Source: DATKKK01 sp964354625 (GTDB taxonomy: Archaea; Thermoproteota; Bathyarchaeia; Bathyarchaeales; Bathycorpusculaceae). From it: a stretch of 25,836 bases of DNA. The first letter of the stretch is position 1. Every line of letters begins with the position of its first letter. The stretch covers positions 1 through 25,836 of the forward strand of contig CAYHAK010000018.1 in the NCBI GenBank assembly GCA_964354625.1, read 5' to 3'. The translations under genes were made by a program, and so were the position numbers. Shown piece by piece: positions 8,186-16,982 of the stretch. The notes beneath the pieces are model-generated. The model made no database searches. It saw only the letters and a program-made list of their open reading frames with translations, and was not told where the DNA came from.

Positions 8186-10440
8186 GCAATCCTTTACGGA
8201 TGAATGATTGGGAAATTCGGAAACTGCTTACAACAGTCTTCGCCTTACAGGCCGTAGTTTGGTGCTTCGTTGCATTGAACAGCTATGGCATCCCGATGTC
8301 AATTCTACAAGCGCTGTTTACGCTAGTCTATCTCATCCTTCTACCTGGTGTCCTCATCCTTCGAGTTTTTCACGTGCACGAGTTGGGCGAAGTTACCTCG
8401 CTTTTGTACTCAGTTGGTTTAAGTATAACCAATGTGATGGTTGTTGGCTTATTTTTGAATACCATGCTTCCTGCCGTCGGCTTTATGACGCCTATATCAC
8501 TTGTGCCTTTATTGATAACGTTTAGTCTTGAGATATGCATCTTGTCCGCCGCGTGCTACAAGTTCGACAAATATGTTCCAAAAACTGAATCTGATAATCT
8601 TCTTAAAGATTTAGTATCTCCGCAGTTCTTATTGCTATGTTTAATCCCATTTTTCAGTATTTTTAGTACGCGGCTCATGAATGACGCCAACAATCCTGTG
8701 CTGCAGCTGCTGTTGATCATCATCATTGCGGCCCTAACGATCTTCATCGGATTTAGGAGCTCGTTTCAAGAACGGCTCTACCCTTTTTCCATTTTTGTCA
8801 TCGCTCTCTCACTCGTGTATTCTGTTACGCTGATCTCAAGGTTTCTGACAGGGGCAGGAGACATCTATCAAGAGTATTACGTCGCTAATCTCGTGATGCA
8901 AAGATCAATCTGGGACTCGACGCTAAATTTACAGATGAATGCATCGGCCGCAATTACCATGCTTGCCCCGATCTTGTCGATCTTTTCTGGTGTTAGCTTG
9001 ACGTGGATATTCAAAGTCGTCTACCCTTTTTTGTTTTCACTGGTGCCGGTCTGTCTATACCAAATATTCAAAAAGCTGACCACTCCGAAAATTGCATTTT
9101 TTTCAGCTATTCTTTTTGTTTTTACATTTCCATTTTACGTAGACTTGTTGACACTAGCAAGACAACAGATCGGCGAACTGTTCTTGGCCCTGCTTGTGCT
9201 TACAATTGTCTCGGCACGCACGACCAGGAGTAATAAGAGCCTGGCATTAATTTTCGCAGCTTCTATAATCATATCGCACTATGCCTTGGCATTTTTGTAC
9301 ATAGCTGTCCTAGTTTTTGTGTGGCTTGTAGTCAGTGTTTCCGAAGTGTCCTGGCTTCGAGAGAGAATCAGGCGTGTTTTGGGCACTTTACCGAGTCAGA
9401 GGAAGCAGCATTCTTTGACCTCAAAAAAAGAGAGAAATTATGGTTCTGTTATCTCTCTCCCATTTGTTTTGGTTTTTGCAGTCTGCACCATGGCCTGGTT
9501 TATCTATACGGCAAGATCGTTAATTCTTGTAAATGTGGTAAACGCGGCTAGCGTGATCATAGTACAGCTTCAAACAGATTTCTTAGCTCCACAATCAACT
9601 GAAGGGTTGCAGGTTTTATCTGCAACTCCTGTGGGCCTTCTTCACCAAATCGCTCAGGACATTCGCTTGATTCAACAACTGCTTATTCTAATCGGCGCGG
9701 CAGCGCTTACGCTGCGGTTTGTCACCCTGAAATTTACCAAGGAATACATGGGCTTAATTTGGATTAATATTGTCTTTTTGGCAGCCGCTGTAATCGTGCC
9801 GAGTTTTGCTAGCCAGATTTACGTCGTACGGTTGTACCACATTATTCTTATGTTTACAGCTCCTTGCTGCGTTATAGGCGTTTTAGCGTTGCTAAAAGCG
9901 TCAAATTACTACACAAAGCGGTCCATAACGCAATATCTGAACGCGCTACCAAGGATATTTGCGGTCTTTCTTGTTGTATTCTTGTTATTTGAGACGGGAT
10001 TTGTTTATCAAGTTGTTGATCATCAGTCGTGGTCTATCGCGTTCGGCAGCACATATGAGCCTTTGACTCATAACTCGGCAGAGGAGGCCGGTGCTCAGTG
10101 GATCCAACGGGTCAGAACTACGGGCTATCTTTTTGGAGATCTCGCAATAGGAAGTATGGTCGGTCAGTTTGGCTCGGGAACCGAAGCTTTAGGCCAACCA
10201 GCCGGCGCACCGTCGAAAAGCTTTTCGGTTGGTACGGGAAATCGCGTTAGTAACTCATTTTATGTTGACATTAGTCGAATTCCAGCTGATTCGACGATAG
10301 TTCTCGGGACTTATAATATCGTGCGCAATGAAATTTCAGTAAAGACTAGAGGGAGCTCGCAGTACGTCACGTCAAATCTTGTAATTGACAACCGAAGCCG
10401 AATCTTTGATGGTGGGGGCATACAAATCTATCGCGGATAA
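8176..10440 (+). CDS. DUF2206-like polytopic membrane protein, possible GT-C type enzyme
   Basis: A 754-residue protein with many hydrophobic segments (roughly 18-36, 44-64, 76-98, 104-126, 150-165, 175-192, 203-221, 258-275, 281-297, 305-324, 333-346, 355-387, 428-447, 502-514, 525-545, 555-573, 594-611), then a C-terminal tail of about 140 residues that should lie outside the cell. The start MNDWEIRKLL (residue 9 on) and the order of membrane segments resemble the archaeal DUF2206 family found in surface-glycan clusters. An acidic loop GAGDIYQEYYVANLV (226-240) after the seventh segment is suggestive of the Asp/Glu sites in external loops of GT-C glycosyltransferases using lipid-linked sugars; that function is inference. 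Alternative start: ATG at 8200. Neither start has an SD. The flanking gaps are long, so it probably has its own promoter. Confidence 0.85.
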   Translation: MQISNPLRMNDWEIRKLLTTVFALQAVVWCFVALNSYGIPMSILQALFTLVYLILLPGVLILRVFHVHELGEVTSLLYSVGLSITNVMVVGLFLNTMLPAVGFMTPISLVPLLITFSLEICILSAACYKFDKYVPKTESDNLLKDLVSPQFLLLCLIPFFSIFSTRLMNDANNPVLQLLLIIIIAALTIFIGFRSSFQERLYPFSIFVIALSLVYSVTLISRFLTGAGDIYQEYYVANLVMQRSIWDSTLNLQMNASAAITMLAPILSIFSGVSLTWIFKVVYPFLFSLVPVCLYQIFKKLTTPKIAFFSAILFVFTFPFYVDLLTLARQQIGELFLALLVLTIVSARTTRSNKSLALIFAASIIISHYALAFLYIAVLVFVWLVVSVSEVSWLRERIRRVLGTLPSQRKQHSLTSKKERNYGSVISLPFVLVFAVCTMAWFIYTARSLILVNVVNAASVIIVQLQTDFLAPQSTEGLQVLSATPVGLLHQIAQDIRLIQQLLILIGAAALTLRFVTLKFTKEYMGLIWINIVFLAAAVIVPSFASQIYVVRLYHIILMFTAPCCVIGVLALLKASNYYTKRSITQYLNALPRIFAVFLVVFLLFETGFVYQVVDHQSWSIAFGSTYEPLTHNSAEEAGAQWIQRVRTTGYLFGDLAIGSMVGQFGSGTEALGQPAGAPSKSFSVGTGNRVSNSFYVDISRIPADSTIVLGTYNIVRNEISVKTRGSSQYVTSNLVIDNRSRIFDGGGIQIYRG

Positions 10441-10795
10441 AGCTGCAACAAAAAAGATTAGCGTACGGGGTTATCTTCCATGGACAACGCGATCGTCCTT
10501 GGCTCAAATTAAGGTGTTTGCGCTACCACTCTTTCACATTCGATTTGGAAGCATGCTACCTTCTTCGCTAAGATAGGACGAAAGGTTGAATTGAGTGCCT
10601 GTATAAACATTGCTTTCGTACTTCCGTGCCCGTCTGAACATCCAGTTCGAGGTTTAAAGTTTTTGTATACACAGCATAAGTAGAAAGAGTTACGATGATG
10701 ATACATGGTTCCAAGCCGACAAAGCGTCGACGTGTGATCGAACAGCAACTTAACGACGACACTCACACGTTCATCAACGAAGCTCCCCCGCGAAT
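10441..10795 (+). other. Gap without a confident gene
   Basis: No gene, hairpin terminator or RNA is recognised here. Short frames on both strands stay open up to 100 codons but show no motif. Near the right end, a + strand frame with KLPREYVLFKACSDNYPR reads like protein without a credible start and overlaps the small ORF at 10796 in another frame, which suggests frame-shifted coding debris. Confidence 0.4.
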
Positions 10796-10891
10796 ATGTG
10801 CTCTTCAAAGCTTGTAGCGATAATTATCCAAGAAATAGACGTGCAGCAAGAGGCTAAGAAACTGTGCGATCTTACTTGTCTGATAAACTAA
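10796..10891 (+). CDS. 31-codon ORF ending inside the SD of the next gene
   Basis: ATG at 10796 opens a frame encoding MCSSKLVAIIIQEIDVQQEA then KKLCDLTCLIN. It stops at TAA 10889-10891, which directly adjoins the GGAGGT of the following glycosyltransferase. This layout (stop codon merged with the next SD) is typical of translational coupling. There is no SD of its own and no known family; three Cys residues are the only notable content. It may be the tail of a degraded gene. Confidence 0.3.
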   Translation: MCSSKLVAIIIQEIDVQQEAKKLCDLTCLIN

Positions 10892-10897
10892 GGAGGT
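10890..10897 (+). promoter_or_regulatory. Full-consensus ribosome-binding site
   Basis: AAGGAGGT, a complete match to the anti-Shine-Dalgarno core, lies 3 nt before the GTG at 10901. It decides the start of the downstream gene, which begins with GTG rather than ATG. Confidence 0.85.
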
Positions 10898-10900
10898 AGG

Positions 10901-12142
10901 GTGGCCGCTAACCTAGGATCCGATAACGCGAAGTACTTGCTGGTTACCCCGCGCGCCTACTCAATAACAAATGATAATTTCTATGCAGTAGACGAGGCAT
11001 GGGGCTACGATTTGAACGCACATCTCGCTGTTTTTCCGAATTTGCATATCCTTGCGCCTTTTGACCCCATATATGAATCGCAGACGTATGCCTACGTTTT
11101 CTCGCAAGAGTCTACTATCTCCTTCCACCCGCTTCCTAATTTCAAAACTAGTTACGAGTGCCTTAAGAAGATGCCGCAAATATTGGCAGCATTGGTGAGA
11201 AATATAAAGCGCTTGGAAAGGCAGGATCTCATCCAATCGGCAGGCGGCATTGAGCATCAAGTCGGACTTTTAGCCATCGTTCTTTGCACGCTTATGCGGC
11301 ACGATAAAAGAGTCATCGTCCTCGATGCAGACCTTGTTGAAGATTTAGAGGTGAAATCACGCTTGGAACAAAGAGTAGCGAGAAAGCTTTTTCTAATTGT
11401 TATGAAGCACCTTGTTGATTCTGTTTTAAAGTTCCTAATAACGATTACGCCGCTGACTTTTGTGGTCGGAGACAGCCTCTATTCAAGATACTGTTATCTA
11501 GGTAATGTGCAGAAAATATATGCCTCTTGGACGTCGAAAACCCGCATAATCTCTCCCACCGATCTAAAGAAAAAAATGCTCGCTGCATCTGCCTGTCCGT
11601 GTGTCAAACTCGTTTTTGCTGCGTCTCTCTTCCCTAAAAAGGGCCCCGATATTGCCATCAAAGCTGCTGCTGCTTTGCATAAAAAAAATGTTCCTATTAT
11701 CCTCGACATGTATGGAGCTGGTCCGATGTACGATGAACTGCTAATCCTAATTAAGCAGCACAACTTATCGGACGTCGTAAGACTCAAGGGAACAGTGCAG
11801 TACAAAGACTTTCATCGTGTTTTGACGTGCTATGATGTGCTCTTATTGGCAAACCTCAGTGGAGAACAGCCCCGAGTGCTTTTCGATGCGATGGCAAGCG
11901 GTGTGTTAGTAGTTGGGTCTGATATTAGTCCGCTTAGCGGCGTGATATCAAGTGGTTACAACGGTGTACTTTGCCATCCAGGAGATGCTGAGAGCTTTGC
12001 ATCGGCGATCGAGCATTTATATTTGAACAGGAAGGAGCTATCAGTGCTTGTTTATAACGCCGCTCTCGCATCGGCGCCTTGCACTATACAAGCGATGCAC
12101 GAGCAAAGAAGATCGACAATAAAGGCTGTGTTTGTCGATTAA
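10901..12142 (+). CDS. Glycosyltransferase family 4-like (GT-B fold)
   Basis: A 413-residue GT-B protein with a GTG start fixed by a perfect SD. The N-terminal half (1-225) is divergent, with no clear glycine loop. It contains GGIEHQVGLLAIVL (115-128) and a hydrophobic helix at about 162-190 that may contact the membrane. The donor half is clearer: LVFAASLFPKKGPDIAIKAA (237-256) with the phosphate-binding KKG, ILDMYGAGPMYDEL (267-280), VVRLKGTVQYKDFHRVL (292-308), and GEQPRVLFDAMASGVLVVGS (321-340), where Asp329 replaces the usual Glu of the EX7E motif. It would add one sugar to the surface glycan. The gene is flanked by 460 and 556 nt of apparently decayed DNA. Confidence 0.88.
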   Translation: MAANLGSDNAKYLLVTPRAYSITNDNFYAVDEAWGYDLNAHLAVFPNLHILAPFDPIYESQTYAYVFSQESTISFHPLPNFKTSYECLKKMPQILAALVRNIKRLERQDLIQSAGGIEHQVGLLAIVLCTLMRHDKRVIVLDADLVEDLEVKSRLEQRVARKLFLIVMKHLVDSVLKFLITITPLTFVVGDSLYSRYCYLGNVQKIYASWTSKTRIISPTDLKKKMLAASACPCVKLVFAASLFPKKGPDIAIKAAAALHKKNVPIILDMYGAGPMYDELLILIKQHNLSDVVRLKGTVQYKDFHRVLTCYDVLLLANLSGEQPRVLFDAMASGVLVVGSDISPLSGVISSGYNGVLCHPGDAESFASAIEHLYLNRKELSVLVYNAALASAPCTIQAMHEQRRSTIKAVFVD

Positions 12143-12698
12143 TCAACATCGAGAAGCGCAGCGGCAACACTAAACTGACCAGCTCGATAGACGAATGAAA
12201 TGCAATGCCTGCAAATTGGGACAACTAGAAAGAGCGATATAGGCTTAGAACCGCTCTGCGGTACCCGCTACCCCAAAACTGAAGTTTCAGTCGTGTACAA
12301 TTATTGACGAGAAACACGGGTTTAGGCGTTGATTTGTCAAGTTCTTGCTACTTTTGTGTCAGGGAGCTTTTGTGATTGCTCTTAGAATCTGAGAAATGAA
12401 ACGTTCTTGCTCGGAGAAATGTTATGAGCAGTAAGCAAGATGCCTCTAGGCTCTTTTGTAATGGGTTTAAATGCTCAGCGCGTGCGTGGTGAACGTCAAA
12501 ATGCCAGTGCCGAATGTAAATAAACATATATAGAGATGTAGCTTTAAAACAACTCTTCTTGGAGCGAAGCGATGCTCTCCTACGCGCTTCAAATTAGGAC
12601 GCAACAAATGAACCGGATAATAATACAAATTATCACGACGGCGCAGGCTTGTAAATCAGTACTTCCAAAATGACTTTTGTCGTTCAGAAGGTGACACG
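12143..12698 (+). other. Gap without a confident gene
   Basis: No frame of useful length exists on either strand. At 12195 a short ATG frame encodes MKCNACKLGQLERAI, a CxxC-containing piece like the start of a zinc-ribbon protein, then stops. Just before it, 12145-12197 reads INIEKRSGNTKLTSSIDE, also protein-like. A GGGAG at 12362-12366 precedes a 6-codon GTG frame. These look like scraps of former genes. The + strand promoter for the gene at 12699 should lie near 12615-12640, which is A/T-rich. Confidence 0.4.
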
Positions 12699-13775
12699 AT
12701 GAAGATCACGTTTGTGCTGCCGGGTTATACTGAGTTTCCCATCGGAGGGTATAAAGTCATTTACGAATACGCAAACCGTCTCGTCCGTCGGGGGCATGAA
12801 GTCACAATCGCCTACCGGCAAAGGAGATTCGCGGTGCGACGCCCTTTCCGCCCCCTTCGTAGCTGGCTAGGACGACAAAAAGCTCTGCTTGCAGACTATT
12901 CCAGACGACCTCACGTTGGCTGGTTCGCTTTAGATGACAAGGTCAAGCTCATCAAAGTACCGGATTTAGATGCGCATCACGTTCCTAACGCAGATGCTAT
13001 TTTTGCAACTGCGTGGCAAACAGCGTCCTGCGTGAACAATTATTCCAGTGACAAGGGAGAGAAGTTTTACTTGATTCAGCATTATGAGGGCCTGTTTCAC
13101 GGAGTCAAGACACAGGTTGATCAAACATTCCGCTATCCTATGACGAGGATTGTAGTATCGAGTTGGCTTCAGCAAATCCTGCACCAGCATTTTGATGCTG
13201 ATTCAGAACTGATAATTAACCCAATCGACTTTGATCTGTTTTATCCGACGCGGAAAACGTATAACAGAAGGATACGAATATGCATGTTCTATCACGTGTG
13301 GGAATGGAAAGGTATGAGAGATGGTATTGAAGCATTCCGTTTGGCGCAGAAAAAGTGTCCCGATATTCAGTTAGTATTGTTTGGATCTCATACAAGACAT
13401 GTCGACGATATCGACTGTGAATATCACTTTAGGCCTACAAACGCAGAACTGCGGCAAATCTACAATTCCTGCGACATCTTTCTGTGTCCAAGCTGGGCGG
13501 AGGGATTTGGCTTGACATCAGCGGAAGCGCTAGCGTGTAGATGTTGTCTGGTGTCTACAGACACTGGGGGCAATAGAGACTTTGCAATAGACGAAGAAAC
13601 CGCATTGCTTTCGCCCCCCAAAGATCCACCGCTATTGGCTGAGAACCTTGTAAGAGTCATCCAGAATAGAGAACTATTAAGCAAACTCGCACTTGCGGGC
13701 TTCGAACGCGTGCATCGCTTCACTTGGGAAGACGCTTTGGGCAGACTAGAGACTATCCTTGCTCGACACAGTTAA
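12699..13775 (+). CDS. Glycosyltransferase family 4, rhamnan/WsaF-like layout
   Basis: A 358-residue GT4 enzyme. The start MKITFVLPGYTEFPIGGYKV is typical of GT4 enzymes with a GGYKV..EYANRL acceptor loop, as in WsaF-like rhamnosyltransferases. YLIQHYEG (124-131), VVSSWLQ (152-158) and INPIDFDLFYP (173-183) follow, then FYHVWEWKGMRDGIEAF (197-213). The catalytic EX7E motif is intact: SWAEGFGLTSAEALAC (265-280), Glu268 and Glu276, then TDTGGNRDF. Of all transferases here this one has the most canonical donor site. A GGTGA 4 nt before the ATG is a plausible SD. It would act in the cytoplasm on a lipid-linked glycan; donor and acceptor sugars are unknown. Confidence 0.94.
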   Translation: MKITFVLPGYTEFPIGGYKVIYEYANRLVRRGHEVTIAYRQRRFAVRRPFRPLRSWLGRQKALLADYSRRPHVGWFALDDKVKLIKVPDLDAHHVPNADAIFATAWQTASCVNNYSSDKGEKFYLIQHYEGLFHGVKTQVDQTFRYPMTRIVVSSWLQQILHQHFDADSELIINPIDFDLFYPTRKTYNRRIRICMFYHVWEWKGMRDGIEAFRLAQKKCPDIQLVLFGSHTRHVDDIDCEYHFRPTNAELRQIYNSCDIFLCPSWAEGFGLTSAEALACRCCLVSTDTGGNRDFAIDEETALLSPPKDPPLLAENLVRVIQNRELLSKLALAGFERVHRFTWEDALGRLETILARHS

Positions 13776-14185
13776 GACTGAAATTAAACCAGCTACTTCT
13801 TGTGAAGACGAGTGATGTTGTTAAAGTAGTTCAGCTATATTCGGTAGACTTCGCACGAGTCTGCCGTTTGTGCGCATCAAATTCGACAGCAATCAAAATG
13901 GTCTCGGTTGCCTTAGCGAACAGAACCCCTTTGGAGTAGAGCGAAATTCTCATGCTCTCTTATGTTGTCGCACTTGATTGCTGTACAATTAGTAAGGCTC
14001 TTCTTCATTTTTTCTCTCTAGGCACACCGGCCCTTTAGACTGCTGTACTTTACCTGCAAAAATGCTTCAACACGTTCGATTCTCTTTCGGGCCTCTTTTT
14101 TGGGTACTTTAGTTTGTAAAGCAAATAAAGTAGCATCAAAAACTTAATTAATAACGCTAGTAACGTCTTGCAGTGCACGGTGAAA
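13776..14185 (+). other. Gap without a confident gene
   Basis: Between two + strand glycosyltransferase genes. It contains no terminator hairpin I can support and no RNA gene. The frame running to the TAG at 13937-13939 carries a protein-like stretch (VCRLCASNSTAIKMVSVALA) but has no start, so it may be debris. The last 80 nt are A/T-rich and hold the likely promoter of the next gene. Confidence 0.4.
14143..14153 (+). promoter_or_regulatory. Possible archaeal TATA box
   Basis: CTTAATTAATA lies about 39-49 nt before the ATG at 14192. This would place transcription start near 14174 and leave a short leader that includes GGTGA (14179-14183), a possible SD 8 nt from that ATG. Confidence 0.3.
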
Positions 14186-14191
14186 ATGATT

Positions 14192-15469
14192 ATGGCGACA
14201 AAGTCAACGCAGAATCTGCTGTACCTAGCGTTCAACTTTCCGCCAATGGCAGGGCCGTCGCCTAGGCACAACTTAGGCACAGTGCGAGGATTGCTCGTAC
14301 GAGGTTTCTCGCCAACAGTAATTACCGCGCCAGAAGTATTCAATTATGACCTCCCTCTGGCGAATAGATTGCCAAGGGATGAATATTTGAGATCGAAAAT
14401 ACCTTGTGAGGTAAAAATTATCCCGTGCCCGTGGTCGTTTCGATATCGGGGCGTTCTTCGCTCCGCGTTAGGTCGCTTGCGGTTAGGGCCCTTACCGTAT
14501 TTTTTTAAAGCGGGAGAAAATCAAATCCATAAGATCGCTAGACAAACCTTGGAAGCGGGAGATTACAGTTTCATCTACTCAGTAAACGGCATAGGCCTTG
14601 AACATTCCGTGGCACTGAGACTGAAACTCAGTACAGGGTTGCCATGGGTGGCGGAGTTCCGGGATCCATGGATCCACAATGTTTGGGAGTGGCAGTCGAT
14701 AAAGGAGCACTCTTGGGGTTGGTGGTGCCGTCACGAATTCAAGAGAATGAAGGAATTACTGCGCGCTATCGTGGACAACGCGGATTTGGTCGTCGTCGAA
14801 TCTCCTGCGCACGCGGAGCTTTTGATTACTGATTTCGATCTAGACGCGGGAAAAGTAGCCCCCTTAGGAACTGGTTTTGAGCCGGATTACATTGAGGATA
14901 TGCCCAAAGAATTGGTAAAGTTTCCTGCGCGACCGGTGATAGGATTCGTTGGTCGAACGTACTACGGGTATCAACGGGCCATAAAAAACCTGATAGATGC
15001 CCTGAGGGTGCTTGAGCTCGACGGTCATCGGTTTACGCTGGTAAGTGTCGGGTCTGATCCCACCTTCTGCCGCTTTGCGACCGAAGTCAAATTGGAGCAA
15101 TTCTTACCGATTGACAACGTCAATTACTTGAGAGCGTTATCGGTAATGAACGAACTGGATTTCGGGATCGTTGCAACGTGCGAAGAGTGTCTTTCGCACG
15201 TAAACAGCAAATTGTGGGAGTATTTAGCGTTAGGTCTTTCGATCCTCGCGATCGCGCCGAACGAAGGATCGATGGCAGCCATCGTAAAGGAGGGAAACTG
15301 CGGATATATGCTTCCGTACGACAACGAATCGATGTTGCTCGTATTGAGGAGCCTCTTGAACGACTACGAGGATGGGCGTGCGAGACGCGCCAGCGCTGAA
15401 TTCAGAAAGAGTTTATCACGCAAAACGACGGTCGCTGAGTTAGCCAAAAAAATTGAACAACTGCTATAA
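14192..15469 (+). CDS. Glycosyltransferase (GT4/GT-B like)
   Basis: A 425-residue enzyme counted from ATG 14192, chosen because GGTGA lies 8 nt upstream; ATG 14186 and TTG 14168 are in-frame alternatives. The N-terminus NLLYLAFNFPPMAGPSPRHN has the acceptor-loop pattern of GT4 enzymes. VAEFRDPWIHNVWEW in the middle is the WxxDxRDPW-like element common in sugar transferases of this subgroup. The donor half has IGFVGRTYYGYQRAIKNLID and SHVNSKLWEYLALGLSILAI; the Lys and Glu of SKLWEY correspond to the sugar-nucleotide contacts. The sequence is slightly longer than typical because of an insert rich in Trp (about 180-200). Last + strand member before the 1.5-kb gene-free region. Confidence 0.9.
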   Translation: MATKSTQNLLYLAFNFPPMAGPSPRHNLGTVRGLLVRGFSPTVITAPEVFNYDLPLANRLPRDEYLRSKIPCEVKIIPCPWSFRYRGVLRSALGRLRLGPLPYFFKAGENQIHKIARQTLEAGDYSFIYSVNGIGLEHSVALRLKLSTGLPWVAEFRDPWIHNVWEWQSIKEHSWGWWCRHEFKRMKELLRAIVDNADLVVVESPAHAELLITDFDLDAGKVAPLGTGFEPDYIEDMPKELVKFPARPVIGFVGRTYYGYQRAIKNLIDALRVLELDGHRFTLVSVGSDPTFCRFATEVKLEQFLPIDNVNYLRALSVMNELDFGIVATCEECLSHVNSKLWEYLALGLSILAIAPNEGSMAAIVKEGNCGYMLPYDNESMLLVLRSLLNDYEDGRARRASAEFRKSLSRKTTVAELAKKIEQLL

Positions 15470-15771
15470 TCTAAGAACTCTTTTGGAGCATTTTTCGGCG
15501 GAGCGATCGCGAACGAAGTACTTCTGCTGACTGATCGATAGAAAAACAAACACTCTGGTCGATTCCAAAGCCCAATGCGCAAAGGTGGTCCGTTTTGACG
15601 GAACTGCCAAGCACTGCGCCCCCGTAGCAGCGCTCGCCCTATAGGGCGGCGAAAACGTCGGTTCTAATTTGGCCTTTCTGGCTTTATAAGGGTTACTGGA
15701 AGCTAGGCGAAGGATTCGCACAAGCATTGGAAAAGCGCTCGAAAGGAGATAGCTTAACCCAAGCTGCTTGC

Positions 15772-15935
15772 TTGCCGCTCAAGTGAACCACACTCTGGGC
15801 ATAGCGCATTCGCCTAGGTGGGTAACCAAAGTAACCAGATCTCCTGACAGTGTGATCACAGATCGGGCATGTGCTTTTCCAGTTGCGTGATAGATGTATG
15901 ACAAGATGGAAACTAGCTTTCGGCTTATGCCAATC
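15772..15935 (-). pseudogene. Remnant of a zinc-ribbon SAM methyltransferase, frameshifted
   Basis: Read on the - strand, one frame gives HKPKASFHLV...NWKSTCPICDHTVRRSGY...YPPR, and after dropping one base the next frame gives ANALCPECGSLERQ. Polysaccharide-locus methyltransferases of the type 11 class often begin with exactly this zinc ribbon: CPxCG, then PRPNAxCPxCGSLERHR. Restoring a single C near 15812 makes YPPRPNALCPECGSLERQ continuous. The paired CPIC (15858-15869) and CPEC (within 15787-15804) motifs are therefore in the correct order and distance. The SAM-binding Rossmann domain that should follow is not found in 15470-15771, so this is a truncated relic and not just a sequencing error. 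Confidence 0.65.
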
Positions 15936-16305
15936 TTATTACCTTGTCTATCGCCTTATCTAGCGAGACAACGCGCGTGGATATTGTCAGCAGGATTGTT
16001 CCGCCCGTTTCATGATCTCGCACTATCGAGAGAGTATTTCTGGTTTTAAACAGGCTTAGAAAACCGCTCGAATACGGTAGCCGGAGACTTCGAGTTTCGG
16101 CACTCCACATAGCGGCCGCTAAACCTATCGTAGTCATACAGTTTCGTTTAGATATAAATGGCCACTTTTGATCAAACCAGTGCGCCCCCGACCAATGCCA
16201 ACATAATTGTAAAATCTCTAATTAGCACGCATTCCTCCGATTTGTGCAGGAATCTCGGACCCCATTGATTGATATCTACCTAGACGATAGAACTAGAAAG
16301 GAAAA

Positions 16306-16446
16306 ATGAGAGCGGGAAGCAAAAGCTCACGGGAAATTGAGGAAAGTCGGAAAGCGCATTCACAGCGCCCGCAGCGTAGGTTAGATCAAGAACTGACCAA
16401 TGCGATCGCTAACATCCGCAGTGCCTTCCGTGACGTAACGGCCTGA
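16306..16446 (+). CDS. 46-codon hypothetical, basic and polar
   Basis: An ATG preceded by the purine-rich AGAAAGGAAAA opens a frame of 46 codons: MRAGSKSSREIEESRKAHSQ, then RPQRRLDQELTNAIANIRSA and FRDVTA. It has a polar, Arg/Ser-rich first half and a possible amphipathic helix in the second. No signal peptide, membrane segment or family is recognised. It stands alone in the gene desert, so it may be a genuine small protein or the remaining part of a larger gene. Confidence 0.35.
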   Translation: MRAGSKSSREIEESRKAHSQRPQRRLDQELTNAIANIRSAFRDVTA

Positions 16447-16982
16447 TAATCCCTTTGACATGCGAACATTGCTTTCAGCCTTGTCACTCATTCCCTAGCT
16501 TTACGAGGGCAATCACCGTTCTTTGCTCGTGTGTGGACTAACAGCCCCATAAACTAGACCCAGGTTTGGCGCTGCCATCTGCACTTTGAAAGCGGCTGGG
16601 TTTTCGTACTGGCAATGAAGGATTTTTTTGCGGTCATATCGAATATTAGCCACGCGTCAACCTGCCTAAGGTTTAATTCGGGGCTAGAAAGCTGTAAAGT
16701 CTATCTTGTCAGAACCGTCGGATAGGACTCTCTACATGTTGAGAGGTCCTGTGGCAACAGTACTTCAAGCAGAGGAGCAGTCGGCCTTCGCTGAGATCAA
16801 GTAATGACCGGATTCAAAAAGCATAAATTGAAACGATTGAGATACAGCTGAATTTGATGCCGTATTGACTATCGTCAGGTATCGTTGGATTGAGCGAAGC
16901 GATATGCACGAAGAAAACGCCAAAGACTGGGGGCGCCCGTCGCCACTTTCGTTTCCAAAGCTTGCTAATCCCGGGTTCCTTC

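Larger units (their letters stand above)
15470..16982 (+). other. 1.5-kb gene desert with decayed genes
   Basis: Apart from the methyltransferase remnant (15772-15935, - strand) and a 46-codon ORF (16306-16446, + strand), nothing convincing is encoded here. A 14-nt perfect palindrome CGCCCTATAGGGCG lies at 15635-15648. A - strand frame at 15925-16137 ends with a protein-like TISTRVVSLDKAIDKVIRLA and borders the methyltransferase remnant in another frame. No transposase, inverted terminal repeat, tRNA or CRISPR is seen. The region separates the + strand glycosyltransferase block from the - strand flippase block. Confidence 0.6.

Noticed and set aside
14662..14675. Perfect palindrome GGATCCATGGATCC
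   Set aside because: It lies inside a conserved coding motif (FRDPWIHN) and is explained by codons; there is no regulatory context.
15635..15648. Perfect palindrome CGCCCTATAGGGCG as a possible terminator or operator
   Set aside because: No T tract follows, the loop would be only 4 nt of the palindrome centre, and it is 166 nt from the nearest gene end; noted but not called.
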